Assembly: GCA_934636265.1 (NCBI GenBank)
Contig: CAKUAD010000001.1
Coordinates: 1 to 64,000 of the forward strand
Direction: 5' to 3'
From: an uncultured Flavobacterium sp.
GTDB taxonomy: Bacteria > Bacteroidota > Bacteroidia > Flavobacteriales > Flavobacteriaceae
Length of the DNA stretch: 64,000 nt
The translations under genes and the position numbers were made by a program. The notes under the pieces were generated by a model. It was not told the DNA's origin. It did not search any database and saw only the letters and a program-made list of their open reading frames with translations. Shown in pieces: positions 1 through 6,577 of the stretch (its first letter is position 1; each line of letters opens with the position of its first letter).

Positions 1-424
1 CCTGTAGGTCGATCGAGCTTCCGCTGGACGATTCCAGTTTGATTTTTTTGCCGTTGATAATTCCCGTGCCTTTTGCGCTTACGCCGCCTGAAGTTTTAAG
101 CGCTTCAAGCGTCGGCATCTTGATTTTGATGTTCATCGTGGCGTTCTCAAAACTGTTGTACTCTGATTCGATGACCAGCGTGCTTCCGCTTAACGTCGTT
201 TTGATGTGTTCCTGGATGTTGTCATCGGCTTCAACCGCAACCTCCGTAACGTTTGACTGTTCAATGGTGAGCGTCACCCCGTTGCCGGCGTCAATCTTAG
301 TAAAAGTCCCGACATTGCGGTTTTGGGTTACCACGTTTCCGCTTCCGGTGATGGATTTGAGTCCGTTGATACATCCGGTAAGCACGCCCGTAAAAAGCAG
401 GGCAATCAAGGCAGTTTTCTTCAT
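1..424 (-). CDS. Partial DUF2807 (head GIN) lipoprotein
   Basis: The first 141 codons are visible; the 3' end lies beyond the window edge. The product begins with a lipoprotein signal peptide with lipobox LTGC (Cys18), followed by the GSGNVVTQNR stretch and regularly spaced short beta strands ending in SGGVSAKGTG and SSSGSS, typical of the DUF2807 'putative auto-transporter adhesin head GIN' family. It is probably anchored in the outer or inner membrane and faces the periplasm or surface; the family has no established activity. It is the last visible gene of a leftward operon and begins one base after the PspC gene's stop codon, so the two are almost certainly cotranscribed. Confidence 0.85.
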   Translation of the reverse strand, partial: MKKTALIALLFTGVLTGCINGLKSITGSGNVVTQNRNVGTFTKIDAGNGVTLTIEQSNVTEVAVEADDNIQEHIKTTLSGSTLVIESEYNSFENATMNIKIKMPTLEALKTSGGVSAKGTGIINGKKIKLESSSGSSIDLQ

Positions 425-425
425 A

Positions 426-2150
426 TTATTGTTTTATCAAAGTTCCGTCGGGGCCAAGTTCGATGCGCGTTGTGCTTTTTCGCGTAACGGTTTCGTTGGT
501 GGTTCCGTTGGCATCAGTCGTGGTAATGGTATCGATTTGTACCGATGACCCTTCAACCGCCGGTAAAATATCTTCATAATCGTCCTCGTCGGGCGGGCAG
601 TCAAGGCAGTACACTTTGCCGGTATCAACCTTATAAGTATACGTTCCTGATTCGTGCAGGTTAAAAAACCAATTGTCGGAATTGTCAAAATCCTCGATGC
701 TCAAATCAGGCTTAAACAGCGTGCCCTTAGGCAAATATACAAATATTTCAACCTCTTGGTCCCGGAATTTGCTTGCCTTGTCCATAACCAGATAGTTGTC
801 GAGCACCAGTTGGTTCCCGTTTAGGGCAAAACTGTAGCGAATATCGCGCGCACGGTCACGGGCCTCGTTATTGCTCTTGCCGTGAGCTTTTTTCTCGATC
901 TGTATATATCCGGTGGGTTCGTCGGTGTATTGGATATGAAGGTCGATGTTGTTGGAGTAGATGACTTCCTTGTCCTGTTCGTCTACCGTAAACAGATAAT
1001 CGTGACGGGGATATACATCCTTGGCATAAAAGTCATTGTACCTGAACTTGATTTGAAGCGTATCGCCCGGGTTGAGCATCAGTGTTTCCTTGACAACTTC
1101 CTTGTTTTCATAGGCTACTTCAGTGGCTTGTTTTACGGAGTAAATGATGAGTCCCGCAACTGACAATGCCCAAAGTCCGATCAGCGAATACCTGGCTACG
1201 TTTCCTATCGACTTTACCTTGTCTGACAGCAATTTGAGGCCCAGGATGAACAGGAAGAAAAACGGGATCCCGATAGCAAAAAACGCCATCAGTCCTACCA
1301 GCCAAAGTGGCATATTGGTGTAATTCACCGCGTCAATGTACGGTTGCCAGGGAACGTCGACCAGCGAAGTCGAACCCAGGGCAAAGATTCCAATCAGCAA
1401 CCCAATAAGCACCATGGCCGAAAAGACCACAATCAGCGCGCCCAATACCTTGGCAAAGACCCTAAAGATAGAGTTTATCACTTCGCCAATACCCCCGGCT
1501 GCGCGCTCAAAACCGGTTCTTACCTGCTTTCCCGCCTTGTCCATATTTGGCTTTCCGTAGCGATCGGCAAGATTTTGTGCTTCTTCCCGAACCTTCTTTT
1601 CAATGTTCGAGATGGTAACCGGCTCGCCCATCATTTCGAGCTTTTCAGCAGTAGTGACGGCGGCTGGCATTACGATCCACAGGACAATGTACGGAATAAA
1701 GCCTACCCCAAATCCAAATACCAGGATAACGAACAGGATCCTGATCCACACCGGATCAATCCCAAAGTAATGTCCAAGTCCGGCGCTAACCCCGCCCAAC
1801 ATGCCTTTTTCCGGGTCGCGGTATAGTTTTTTGGTGGCGCGTGCCGTTGGCGGGTAATCGTACACCGGGGGTGTATCGCCATCCGATTCAATCCGGTAAT
1901 CTTCAGGCTGGCCCATGACGGCTATGATTTCGTCAAGTTCCTTTAGGCTGATGACTTGCTTGTCGTGCGTGTGTTTTTCAGTGATCAGCTCGGCAATGCG
2001 CATCTCAATATCCTTGATGATTTCGTCCTGTCCGGCTGAGTTTGAGAGCGATCGTCTGATAGCCTCAAAGTATCGGGAAAGTTTTTGGTAGGCATCTTCA
2101 TCAATGTGAAAGAACAAACCGCCCAGGTTAATATTTACTGTCTTATTCAT
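426..2150 (-). CDS. PspC-domain membrane protein with C-terminal beta-rich domain
   Basis: 574 residues. Residues 1-95 form a soluble N-terminal part (starts MNKTVNINLGG). Residues about 107-164 are a PspC domain (KKLYRDPEKGMLGGVSAGLG, then a transmembrane helix at 137-162). Three more hydrophobic segments lie near 234-258, 281-305 and 321-339. The C-terminal 230 residues are polar and beta-rich, as in flavobacterial proteins that carry a DUF2807-like tail. PspC proteins are membrane parts of the phage-shock/envelope-stress response in proteobacteria; in Bacteroidota the role is not established. It follows a PadR regulator by five bases and precedes a DUF2807 lipoprotein by one, which suggests that the regulator controls this envelope pair. 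Confidence 0.9.
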   Translation of the reverse strand: MNKTVNINLGGLFFHIDEDAYQKLSRYFEAIRRSLSNSAGQDEIIKDIEMRIAELITEKHTHDKQVISLKELDEIIAVMGQPEDYRIESDGDTPPVYDYPPTARATKKLYRDPEKGMLGGVSAGLGHYFGIDPVWIRILFVILVFGFGVGFIPYIVLWIVMPAAVTTAEKLEMMGEPVTISNIEKKVREEAQNLADRYGKPNMDKAGKQVRTGFERAAGGIGEVINSIFRVFAKVLGALIVVFSAMVLIGLLIGIFALGSTSLVDVPWQPYIDAVNYTNMPLWLVGLMAFFAIGIPFFFLFILGLKLLSDKVKSIGNVARYSLIGLWALSVAGLIIYSVKQATEVAYENKEVVKETLMLNPGDTLQIKFRYNDFYAKDVYPRHDYLFTVDEQDKEVIYSNNIDLHIQYTDEPTGYIQIEKKAHGKSNNEARDRARDIRYSFALNGNQLVLDNYLVMDKASKFRDQEVEIFVYLPKGTLFKPDLSIEDFDNSDNWFFNLHESGTYTYKVDTGKVYCLDCPPDEDDYEDILPAVEGSSVQIDTITTTDANGTTNETVTRKSTTRIELGPDGTLIKQ

Positions 2151-2155
2151 GGCTG

Positions 2156-2488
2156 TTATTTTTGGTTTTGAGTGATGATGTTTACGGCGTCCGAGAGTTC
2201 AGTCCAGGTTCCGTTGAGTTCGTTGAGAAAGGTTTTTCCAATTTCGGTCAAACCGTAGTACTTTCGGGGCGGACCCGATGTCGATTCCTCCCACCTGTAG
2301 GTGAGCAGTCCGTCGTTCTTGAGTCGTGTGAGCAGCGGATACACCGTGCCTTCAACCACGAGCAGTCGGGCGTTTTTTAGCGTGTCCAGAATTTCAGATG
2401 TGTAGGCTTCGCGTTCGCGCAACACTGACAATATGCAGAACTCCAGCACACCTTTACGCATCTGGGCTTTGGTGTTTTCAATATTCAT
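2156..2488 (-). CDS. PadR-family transcriptional regulator
   Basis: 110 residues forming one PadR winged helix-turn-helix: helices in residues 10-45, the signature EGTVYPLLTRLKNDG at 46-60, the wing with SGPPRKYYGLTEIG at about 71-84, and a short C-terminal dimerisation helix. PadR proteins are usually repressors that respond to small molecules or membrane stress. This one sits in front of PspC and DUF2807 genes, so autoregulation of this operon is the natural inference. Its start codon lies inside the end of the preceding 44-codon gene, which suggests translational coupling. Confidence 0.92.
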   Translation of the reverse strand: MNIENTKAQMRKGVLEFCILSVLREREAYTSEILDTLKNARLLVVEGTVYPLLTRLKNDGLLTYRWEESTSGPPRKYYGLTEIGKTFLNELNGTWTELSDAVNIITQNQK

Positions 2489-2612
2489 AGTCGGTCATTT
2501 TAAAAAGTGCCATTGGTTTAACATTGTTAGCGGGTGATGAGTCCGCGGCCTGTGTTTCTGGCGCCAGGAGTCCCGTGAGGAAAATGCCCAGCGCTGCGAC
2601 GAGTTTTAGCAT
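2478..2612 (-). CDS. Small secreted or membrane peptide, 44 residues
   Basis: A 44-codon frame with ATG start and TGA stop. It begins MLKLVAALGIFLTGLLAPE, a basic residue followed by a hydrophobic helix and a possible signal-peptidase region (ETQAADS), then a short polar tail ending in DYEY. The stop codon lies 11 bases inside padR, so the frames overlap. A coding role is inferred from the clean signal-like N-terminus and from its place between the DUF4870 and PadR genes of one operon. No family is recognised. An alternative is that the frame is only a translated leader that delivers ribosomes to padR. Confidence 0.55.
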   Translation of the reverse strand: MLKLVAALGIFLTGLLAPETQAADSSPANNVKPMALFKMTDYEY

Positions 2613-2626
2613 AGCGTTCGTTTTTT

Positions 2627-2666
2627 TGATTGATGATTGATGATTCATGATTGATGATGATGATTG
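2627..2666. repeat. TGAT/GATTGA simple repeat in operon gap
   Basis: About 40 bases made of TGAT, TGATTGA and GATGAT units. They lie between the DUF4870 stop codon and the start of the 44-residue peptide gene, 14 bases ahead of that start. Such tracts can change length by slippage; here this could only alter the spacing or structure of the leader. Confidence 0.7.
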
Positions 2667-2671
2667 AAACT

Positions 2672-3142
2672 CTACTTGATAAATCGGATACTCAGCGGAT
2701 ACTGGAATGAATCCCCCCGGGCGGCGCGCGACGCTCCAAGGATGGCCAAAAAGAATTCGGCAATTTTCAGTGAGCAAAACAAAAAGGCCAGCACCAGCAG
2801 GGTTGATACCGCCGTCACCGATTCATGACTGACCAGCGTTGCAACGTTCACGTGATCAAAGTGAAAGTCGCCCAGCGGTACTTGACTGAAAAGGGTTGAA
2901 AGCGCTACCGGAACGGCGATCAATCCCATAACAATGGTATACAGCAAAACACTCAGTTGAAAGTTGATTACGCTTTTTCCCTGACGTTCGATGAATTCAT
3001 TTTCACGCGCCGCCGACCAGATAATCACCGGAAGCACAAAGTTCCCAAAAGGAATGAAATACTGTGTCAGTACGCTTAAATGTGCTGCCGCACCCAGACT
3101 TTTTTGGGTTGAGGTAGGGTTGACGCTTGTCGTAGTTTCCAT
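2672..3142 (-). CDS. DUF4870-domain membrane protein
   Basis: 156 residues when started at METTTSVNP. An upstream in-frame ATG exists, but it would overlap the -7 promoter box TATATTTG, so the shorter start is preferred. The protein carries the DUF4870/YtjA-like pattern: a short N-terminus, then membrane segments around YFIPFGNFVLPVIIW, INFQLSVLLYTIVMG and VSTLLVLAFLFCS, with the typical ENEFIERQGKSVINFQLS loop. It is a predicted inner-membrane protein of unknown function. It is the first gene of the leftward cluster with the small peptide, PadR, PspC and DUF2807; DUF4870 genes often accompany PadR/PspC genes in flavobacteria. Confidence 0.88.
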   Translation of the reverse strand: METTTSVNPTSTQKSLGAAAHLSVLTQYFIPFGNFVLPVIIWSAARENEFIERQGKSVINFQLSVLLYTIVMGLIAVPVALSTLFSQVPLGDFHFDHVNVATLVSHESVTAVSTLLVLAFLFCSLKIAEFFLAILGASRAARGDSFQYPLSIRFIK

Positions 3143-3163
3143 AATGCCTAATAATATCTTATG

Positions 3164-3171
3164 CAAATATA
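3164..3171 (-). promoter_or_regulatory. -7 box TATATTTG for the DUF4870-PadR-PspC operon
   Basis: Perfect match to the Bacteroidota -7 element TAnnTTTG on the minus strand, 21 bases before the METTTS start codon. No clear TTG at the expected -33 spacing is visible. Confidence 0.5.
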
Positions 3172-3371
3172 TATCTTAAAGAAGCTACCTTGTTTCACAT
3201 GGTACTAAGTTTTAAGAATATTTTAACAATTGATAAAAACGTCTACATTGGAATAATCTTGAAATGTTTGGATGCGGCGGGAGCCGGAAGAAGGAACAAC
3301 TGCAGAAGATGAATTATATAAGCGTTTGATGCAAGTGACAATTGAGAAGGTTTTAGAGTAAGTATTACGCA

Positions 3372-3545
3372 GCCAAAACTTTAACAATTAATGCAGAAAA
3401 ACTGTATCCAGGCTGGCGGTTTTTTCACGAGGGATAAACCTAATTTCCCCTACCCAATGGTACGAAGTTATGGTTTCCGGCCTTACGGAAGGTACAGAAA
3501 AACCTCCGCAATTGTTAAATCTGTGGCGGTAAAATTAGATAAGCG
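3372..3545. repeat. Dispersed intergenic element, copy 1
   Basis: A stretch of about 165 bases that aligns along its length with 19261-19440. Blocks shared by both copies, in order: TTTAACAATT, CAG(n)5CTGTA(n)CCA, GGG(n)TAAACC(n)AA, a 26-base identical core at 3445-3470 containing CCTACCCAATGGTACGAAG, CTTAC(n)4GGTA, GAAAA and TTAAATC. The core holds the dyad TACC-CAAT-GGTA. In this copy the ends form a 10-base inverted repeat (TTTAACAATT and AATTGTTAAA). A 60-codon frame crosses it, but indels between the copies break that frame, so it is not coding. It may be a regulatory module, a structured RNA or a small non-autonomous mobile element. Confidence 0.75.
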
Positions 3546-3661
3546 ACAACATCCCGTCTTCAGACCATTTTAATAACTTCGATAAGGATTGGTGTGTTAC
3601 CCACAAGCAAAAGATAAATGGCCCTATTCGCATTTCCTTTCATTTTATAACTTCGTTTCCA

Positions 3662-3669
3662 TTACTTTG
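3662..3669 (+). promoter_or_regulatory. -7-like box TTACTTTG, four bases before the DUF4442 start
   Basis: One mismatch to TAnnTTTG. It ends exactly four bases upstream of the ATG, the same geometry seen before the MFS, MATE, ABC-F and GT2 genes, so the mRNA may lack a leader. Confidence 0.4.
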
Positions 3670-3673
3670 TACG

Positions 3674-4138
3674 ATGAAGTTTTCTATTTCTAGACTCAAT
3701 ACTTTTTTAATGCTCCGGTTGCCAGCCGCCTGGATTTGTGGAGTGCGTTTGGCACAACTGTCGGCCGATACTGCACAAGCCTGTGTGCGTCATCGGTGGA
3801 TCAACCAGAATCCATTTGGTTCGATGTACTTTGCAGTCCAGCTCATGGCCGCCGAACTCACCACCGGTGTTCTGGTCATGCGCGCGATCCGCGAGGCGGG
3901 CGTTCCGGTTTCGATGCTGGTTGCTTCCTGCGAGGCATCATACCAAAAAAAGGCTACGGGCAAAATTACCTTTAGTTGCGATCAGGGAGAACTGGTGCAG
4001 CAATCGGTTACCGAGGCTTCAAAAACCGACGCTCCTGTCATCGTTACATTGTTTAGCCGCGGACGCAACGCAGCCGGCGAACAGGTTGCCGAGATGAAGT
4101 TTGAGTGGACGCTGAAACAAAGGGTTAACAACCGTTAA
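3674..4138 (+). CDS. DUF4442 hotdog-fold protein (thioesterase-like)
   Basis: 154 residues, full length for DUF4442, a hotdog-fold family related to acyl-CoA thioesterases. Visible landmarks are the N-terminal amphipathic stretch with LRLPAAWICGVR, the central helix NPFGSMYFAVQLMAAELTTG (the family's conserved core) and three C-terminal beta strands ending KFEWTLKQR. It is probably cytoplasmic. The substrate is unknown, although acyl-thioester hydrolysis is plausible from the fold. It lies in front of an SDR epimerase gene with a 63-base gap, and no pathway link is apparent. Confidence 0.88.
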   Translation: MKFSISRLNTFLMLRLPAAWICGVRLAQLSADTAQACVRHRWINQNPFGSMYFAVQLMAAELTTGVLVMRAIREAGVPVSMLVASCEASYQKKATGKITFSCDQGELVQQSVTEASKTDAPVIVTLFSRGRNAAGEQVAEMKFEWTLKQRVNNR

Positions 4139-4201
4139 ACATCCTTTAAAACTTACGCCTGACGGTCACGGCGATTGTATCTTTAAGGGCAAAAAAGCAC
4201 T

Positions 4202-5110
4202 ATGAAAATCCTGATATCCGGTGCCACCGGGCTGGTTGGCAAGCAACTTGTCAGGCATTTAAAATCGCGCGGACACGAAGTGAACTTTCTTACCACCCGC
4301 CGGGAAGAAATCAATGCATTTGGCAGCGGCGTTGGCGGCTTTTTGTGGAATCCTCGTGTAAAAGTCGTTGATGTCGACTCGCTCGAAGATGTCGAAGTTA
4401 TCATCCACCTGGCCGGCGCTTCCATTTCTGAGCCCTGGACGCCGCAATACAAACAAACGATTGTTGAAAGTCGCGTGGCGTCGGCCGAACTTTTGTTCGA
4501 GGCCGTAAAAAAACACGGTCCAAAAGTCCGGCACTTTATCAGCGCGTCAGGAATCGGTATCTATAAAGACAGCGTGAGCATTCGCCATGACGAGGCGTCA
4601 ATTGCGTTCCAACCCGGTTTTTTGGGCGATGTGGTAAAAAGATGGGAGGCAGTCGCCGATAAGTTTTCCTTGTTAAACATTGCCGTAACCAAGGTCCGCA
4701 CCGGACTTGTCCTTTCAGCCGATGGTGGCGCGCTCCCGGAACTGGCCAAGCCCATTCGATGGGGGGCGGGAGCTCCGCTGGGGTCAGGCGATCAAATGCA
4801 ATCGTGGATTCACATTGATGATCTTGCGGGGATTTACGCTTTTATTGCCGAACATCAGTTGCCGGGCGTCTACAATGCCGTCGCACCAAACCCAACAACC
4901 AACCGCGCCATGACCAAGGCGGTGGCCAAGCGACTCAAAAGACCGGTTCTGCTCCCGGCTGTTCCGGCGTTTATGCTGCGTCTTATCCTTGGAGAACGGT
5001 ACAAATTGCTGGTAGAAAGCCAGTACGTATCGGCCGACAAGATCGTGGCCGCGGGATACAATTTCCGCTATCCGCATCTGAGCGACGCCCTTTTAGTCAT
5101 CTATCCATAA
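4202..5110 (+). CDS. TIGR01777-type NAD(P)-dependent epimerase
   Basis: 302 residues. The N-terminal Rossmann motif is ISGATGLVGKQL (residues about 5-16). An SDR core follows (VIIHLAGASI, SASGIGIY and the Rx-type VKRWEAVA region), and the C-terminus carries a DUF1731-like domain (RLKRPVLLPAVPAFMLRLIL to the end). This is the SDR39U1/YfcH group, related to the cell-division inhibitor SulA-like epimerases; the substrate is unknown. A TATCTTTA box about 20 bases upstream suggests its own promoter. The gene ends at a hairpin shared with the convergent yceI gene. Confidence 0.92.
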   Translation: MKILISGATGLVGKQLVRHLKSRGHEVNFLTTRREEINAFGSGVGGFLWNPRVKVVDVDSLEDVEVIIHLAGASISEPWTPQYKQTIVESRVASAELLFEAVKKHGPKVRHFISASGIGIYKDSVSIRHDEASIAFQPGFLGDVVKRWEAVADKFSLLNIAVTKVRTGLVLSADGGALPELAKPIRWGAGAPLGSGDQMQSWIHIDDLAGIYAFIAEHQLPGVYNAVAPNPTTNRAMTKAVAKRLKRPVLLPAVPAFMLRLILGERYKLLVESQYVSADKIVAAGYNFRYPHLSDALLVIYP

Positions 5111-5137
5111 AAAAAGCCCCCGTTTGGAGGCTTCTTT
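5111..5137. terminator. Bidirectional hairpin terminator
   Basis: Imperfect stem from AAGCCCCC and GGAGGCTT around a GTTT loop, with an A-run on the left and a T-rich stretch on the right. It lies between the convergent SDR epimerase and YceI genes and can serve both. Confidence 0.7.
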
Positions 5138-5162
5138 ATTACAGTAAGATGAATTAATAAGT

Positions 5163-5825
5163 TTATTTTTTGGCTTTGACGGTAACCTTGAGTCCGATTT
5201 CGTCATCAACGTATTTGTCGCCCAAATCTTTAAAGATTGATTTTGAACCGTAGTTGACTTTCCACTGCGTGCGGTCGATCCTGAACTCGTCGCTGGTTAG
5301 GGAAACCTCGCTGTCAGTCACGGTTACCGTAGCCGGGAATGAAACGCTCTTGGTGGTTTCCTTCAGGGTCAGGTTGCCTTCAACTGTGGTTTTGCCGTCT
5401 TGGCCTGGCTTTACCGATGTGATTTCAAATTTGCCCTGCGGATACTTGCTTACATTAAAAAAGTGATCGGCGTCTTCTTCCGTTTTGGCTGCCATGCCTT
5501 TAAGGTGACCTTCCAGATCTTCTTTGCCGTCGCCGGCTTTCAAATCCAGAACGGTGATGGAATTCATGTCAAGGACAAAACTTCCGCCTTCAATGGCACC
5601 ATCCTTAACTGAAAAACTACCCGAGGCTAGCTTAAGCGTTCCGTTGTGCTTGCCCAGCGGCTTGCTTCCGGACCATTCAATGGTCGACTGTGCGGTGTCG
5701 ACAGTGTAGGTTACCGCCTCGGCTGATGCATCTTTTACATCTTGAGCTTCACCTGCTTCGGTTGTTTTCTTACAGGCCGTCAAAAAGGCTGCGGCTAAAA
5801 AGAGCGTTACGACTGATTTTTTCAT
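5163..5825 (-). CDS. YceI-family lipoprotein
   Basis: 220 residues. A lipoprotein signal peptide ends in LTACKK (Cys18), followed by a short linker and a YceI domain from about residue 38 to the end (YTVDTAQSTIEWSGSKPLG near the start, FRIDRTQWKVNYGSKS near the end). YceI proteins are lipocalin-like beta barrels that bind isoprenoid-type lipids; they are periplasmic or membrane-anchored. A perfect -7 box TATGTTTG lies about 20 bases upstream on the minus strand. The gene is monocistronic. Confidence 0.93.
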   Translation of the reverse strand: MKKSVVTLFLAAAFLTACKKTTEAGEAQDVKDASAEAVTYTVDTAQSTIEWSGSKPLGKHNGTLKLASGSFSVKDGAIEGGSFVLDMNSITVLDLKAGDGKEDLEGHLKGMAAKTEEDADHFFNVSKYPQGKFEITSVKPGQDGKTTVEGNLTLKETTKSVSFPATVTVTDSEVSLTSDEFRIDRTQWKVNYGSKSIFKDLGDKYVDDEIGLKVTVKAKK

Positions 5826-5944
5826 ATAGCTATTGGATTACTTGACAACAAACATATTCAATCGGCCAATAAATAAATCTTAAAAATATACTAAATTCGC
5901 CGATTTTAAATTCAACTGCGCCTTTGGGGTACTTGTCGTGAAAA

Positions 5945-5984
5945 GTGACAATTTGACATTTTTACGGCAATGGCAACAACTTTG
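5945..5984 (+). promoter_or_regulatory. grpE promoter region with motif shared with hsp20
   Basis: TGACATT at 5954-5960 followed by TTTACGG; the hsp20 leader has TGACATT followed by AAAAACGG, with CAATT or CAAAA immediately upstream. A weak -7 box CAACTTTG is at 5977-5984. The shared block may mark a heat-shock regulon. Confidence 0.45.
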
Positions 5985-6013
5985 CGTACGCGCGGCGCAA
6001 ATCAATTATCGAT

Positions 6014-6565
6014 ATGAATACGCAAGATCAGGAAAACCCGGAATCACAGGATACTCAAACAACCCAGGCTGATGCCGCAGCCCAGGCCGACGATAAAGCA
6101 ATTGCCGCCGAGGTGTCGCAAGAGGCTGAACTGATGGAGCAGCTATCGGCCGAAAAAGACAAATACCTCAGGCTTTTTGCGGAGTTTGAAAACTACAAGC
6201 GACGAACCTCCAAGGAACGTCTCGAACTTTTTAAGACTGCAGGTCAGGAAATATTGCTGGCGATGCTGCCGGTACTTGATGATTTTGACCGCGCACTGGC
6301 CGAAATTCAAAAATCAGAAGATGACGTTTTGTTTAAGGGCGTTCAACTCATCCATGACAAGTTTAAAAAGACCTTGGTGGCCAAAGGACTTGAGCCGGTA
6401 GAGGTTCAGGCAGGCGACGATTTTGACGCTGATATCGCCGAGGCCATCACACAAATTCCGGCTCCAGACGCCAGTTTGAAGGGCAAGGTGGTCGACGTCA
6501 TTGAAAAAGGATATAAACTGGGCGACCGAATCATCCGTTTCCCAAAAGTGGTCGTGGGCCAATAA
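6014..6565 (+). CDS. grpE: GrpE nucleotide-exchange factor of DnaK
   Basis: 183 residues. An acidic, Gln-rich disordered N-terminus (1-35) is followed by a long coiled-coil helix (about 36-80, with LFAEFENYKRRT) and the GrpE signature PVLDDFDRAL at 86-95. The beta-wing domain ends GDRIIRFPKVVVG. GrpE releases ADP from DnaK in the DnaK-DnaJ chaperone cycle. dnaJ follows after 12 bases, so this is a grpE-dnaJ operon; dnaK is not in the window. Length and order are normal for flavobacteria. Confidence 0.97.
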   Translation: MNTQDQENPESQDTQTTQADAAAQADDKAIAAEVSQEAELMEQLSAEKDKYLRLFAEFENYKRRTSKERLELFKTAGQEILLAMLPVLDDFDRALAEIQKSEDDVLFKGVQLIHDKFKKTLVAKGLEPVEVQAGDDFDADIAEAITQIPAPDASLKGKVVDVIEKGYKLGDRIIRFPKVVVGQ

Positions 6566-6577
6566 CAAAATCGCAAA

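Larger units (their letters stand above)
3143..3673. other. 531-base non-coding region between divergent units
   Basis: No credible gene. It contains the -7 box of the DUF4870 operon, copy 1 of the dispersed element, and three partial matches to that element's core: ATGGTACTAAGTT at 3199-3211 on the plus strand, and TAACTTCG-containing segments on the minus sense at 3574-3600 and 3648-3663. The last overlaps the probable promoter of the DUF4442 gene. Confidence 0.7.

Noticed and set aside
3391-3573. Open frame of 60 codons through the dispersed element
   Set aside because: The homologous copy at 19.3 kb has insertions and deletions that are not multiples of three, and there is no protein-like composition.
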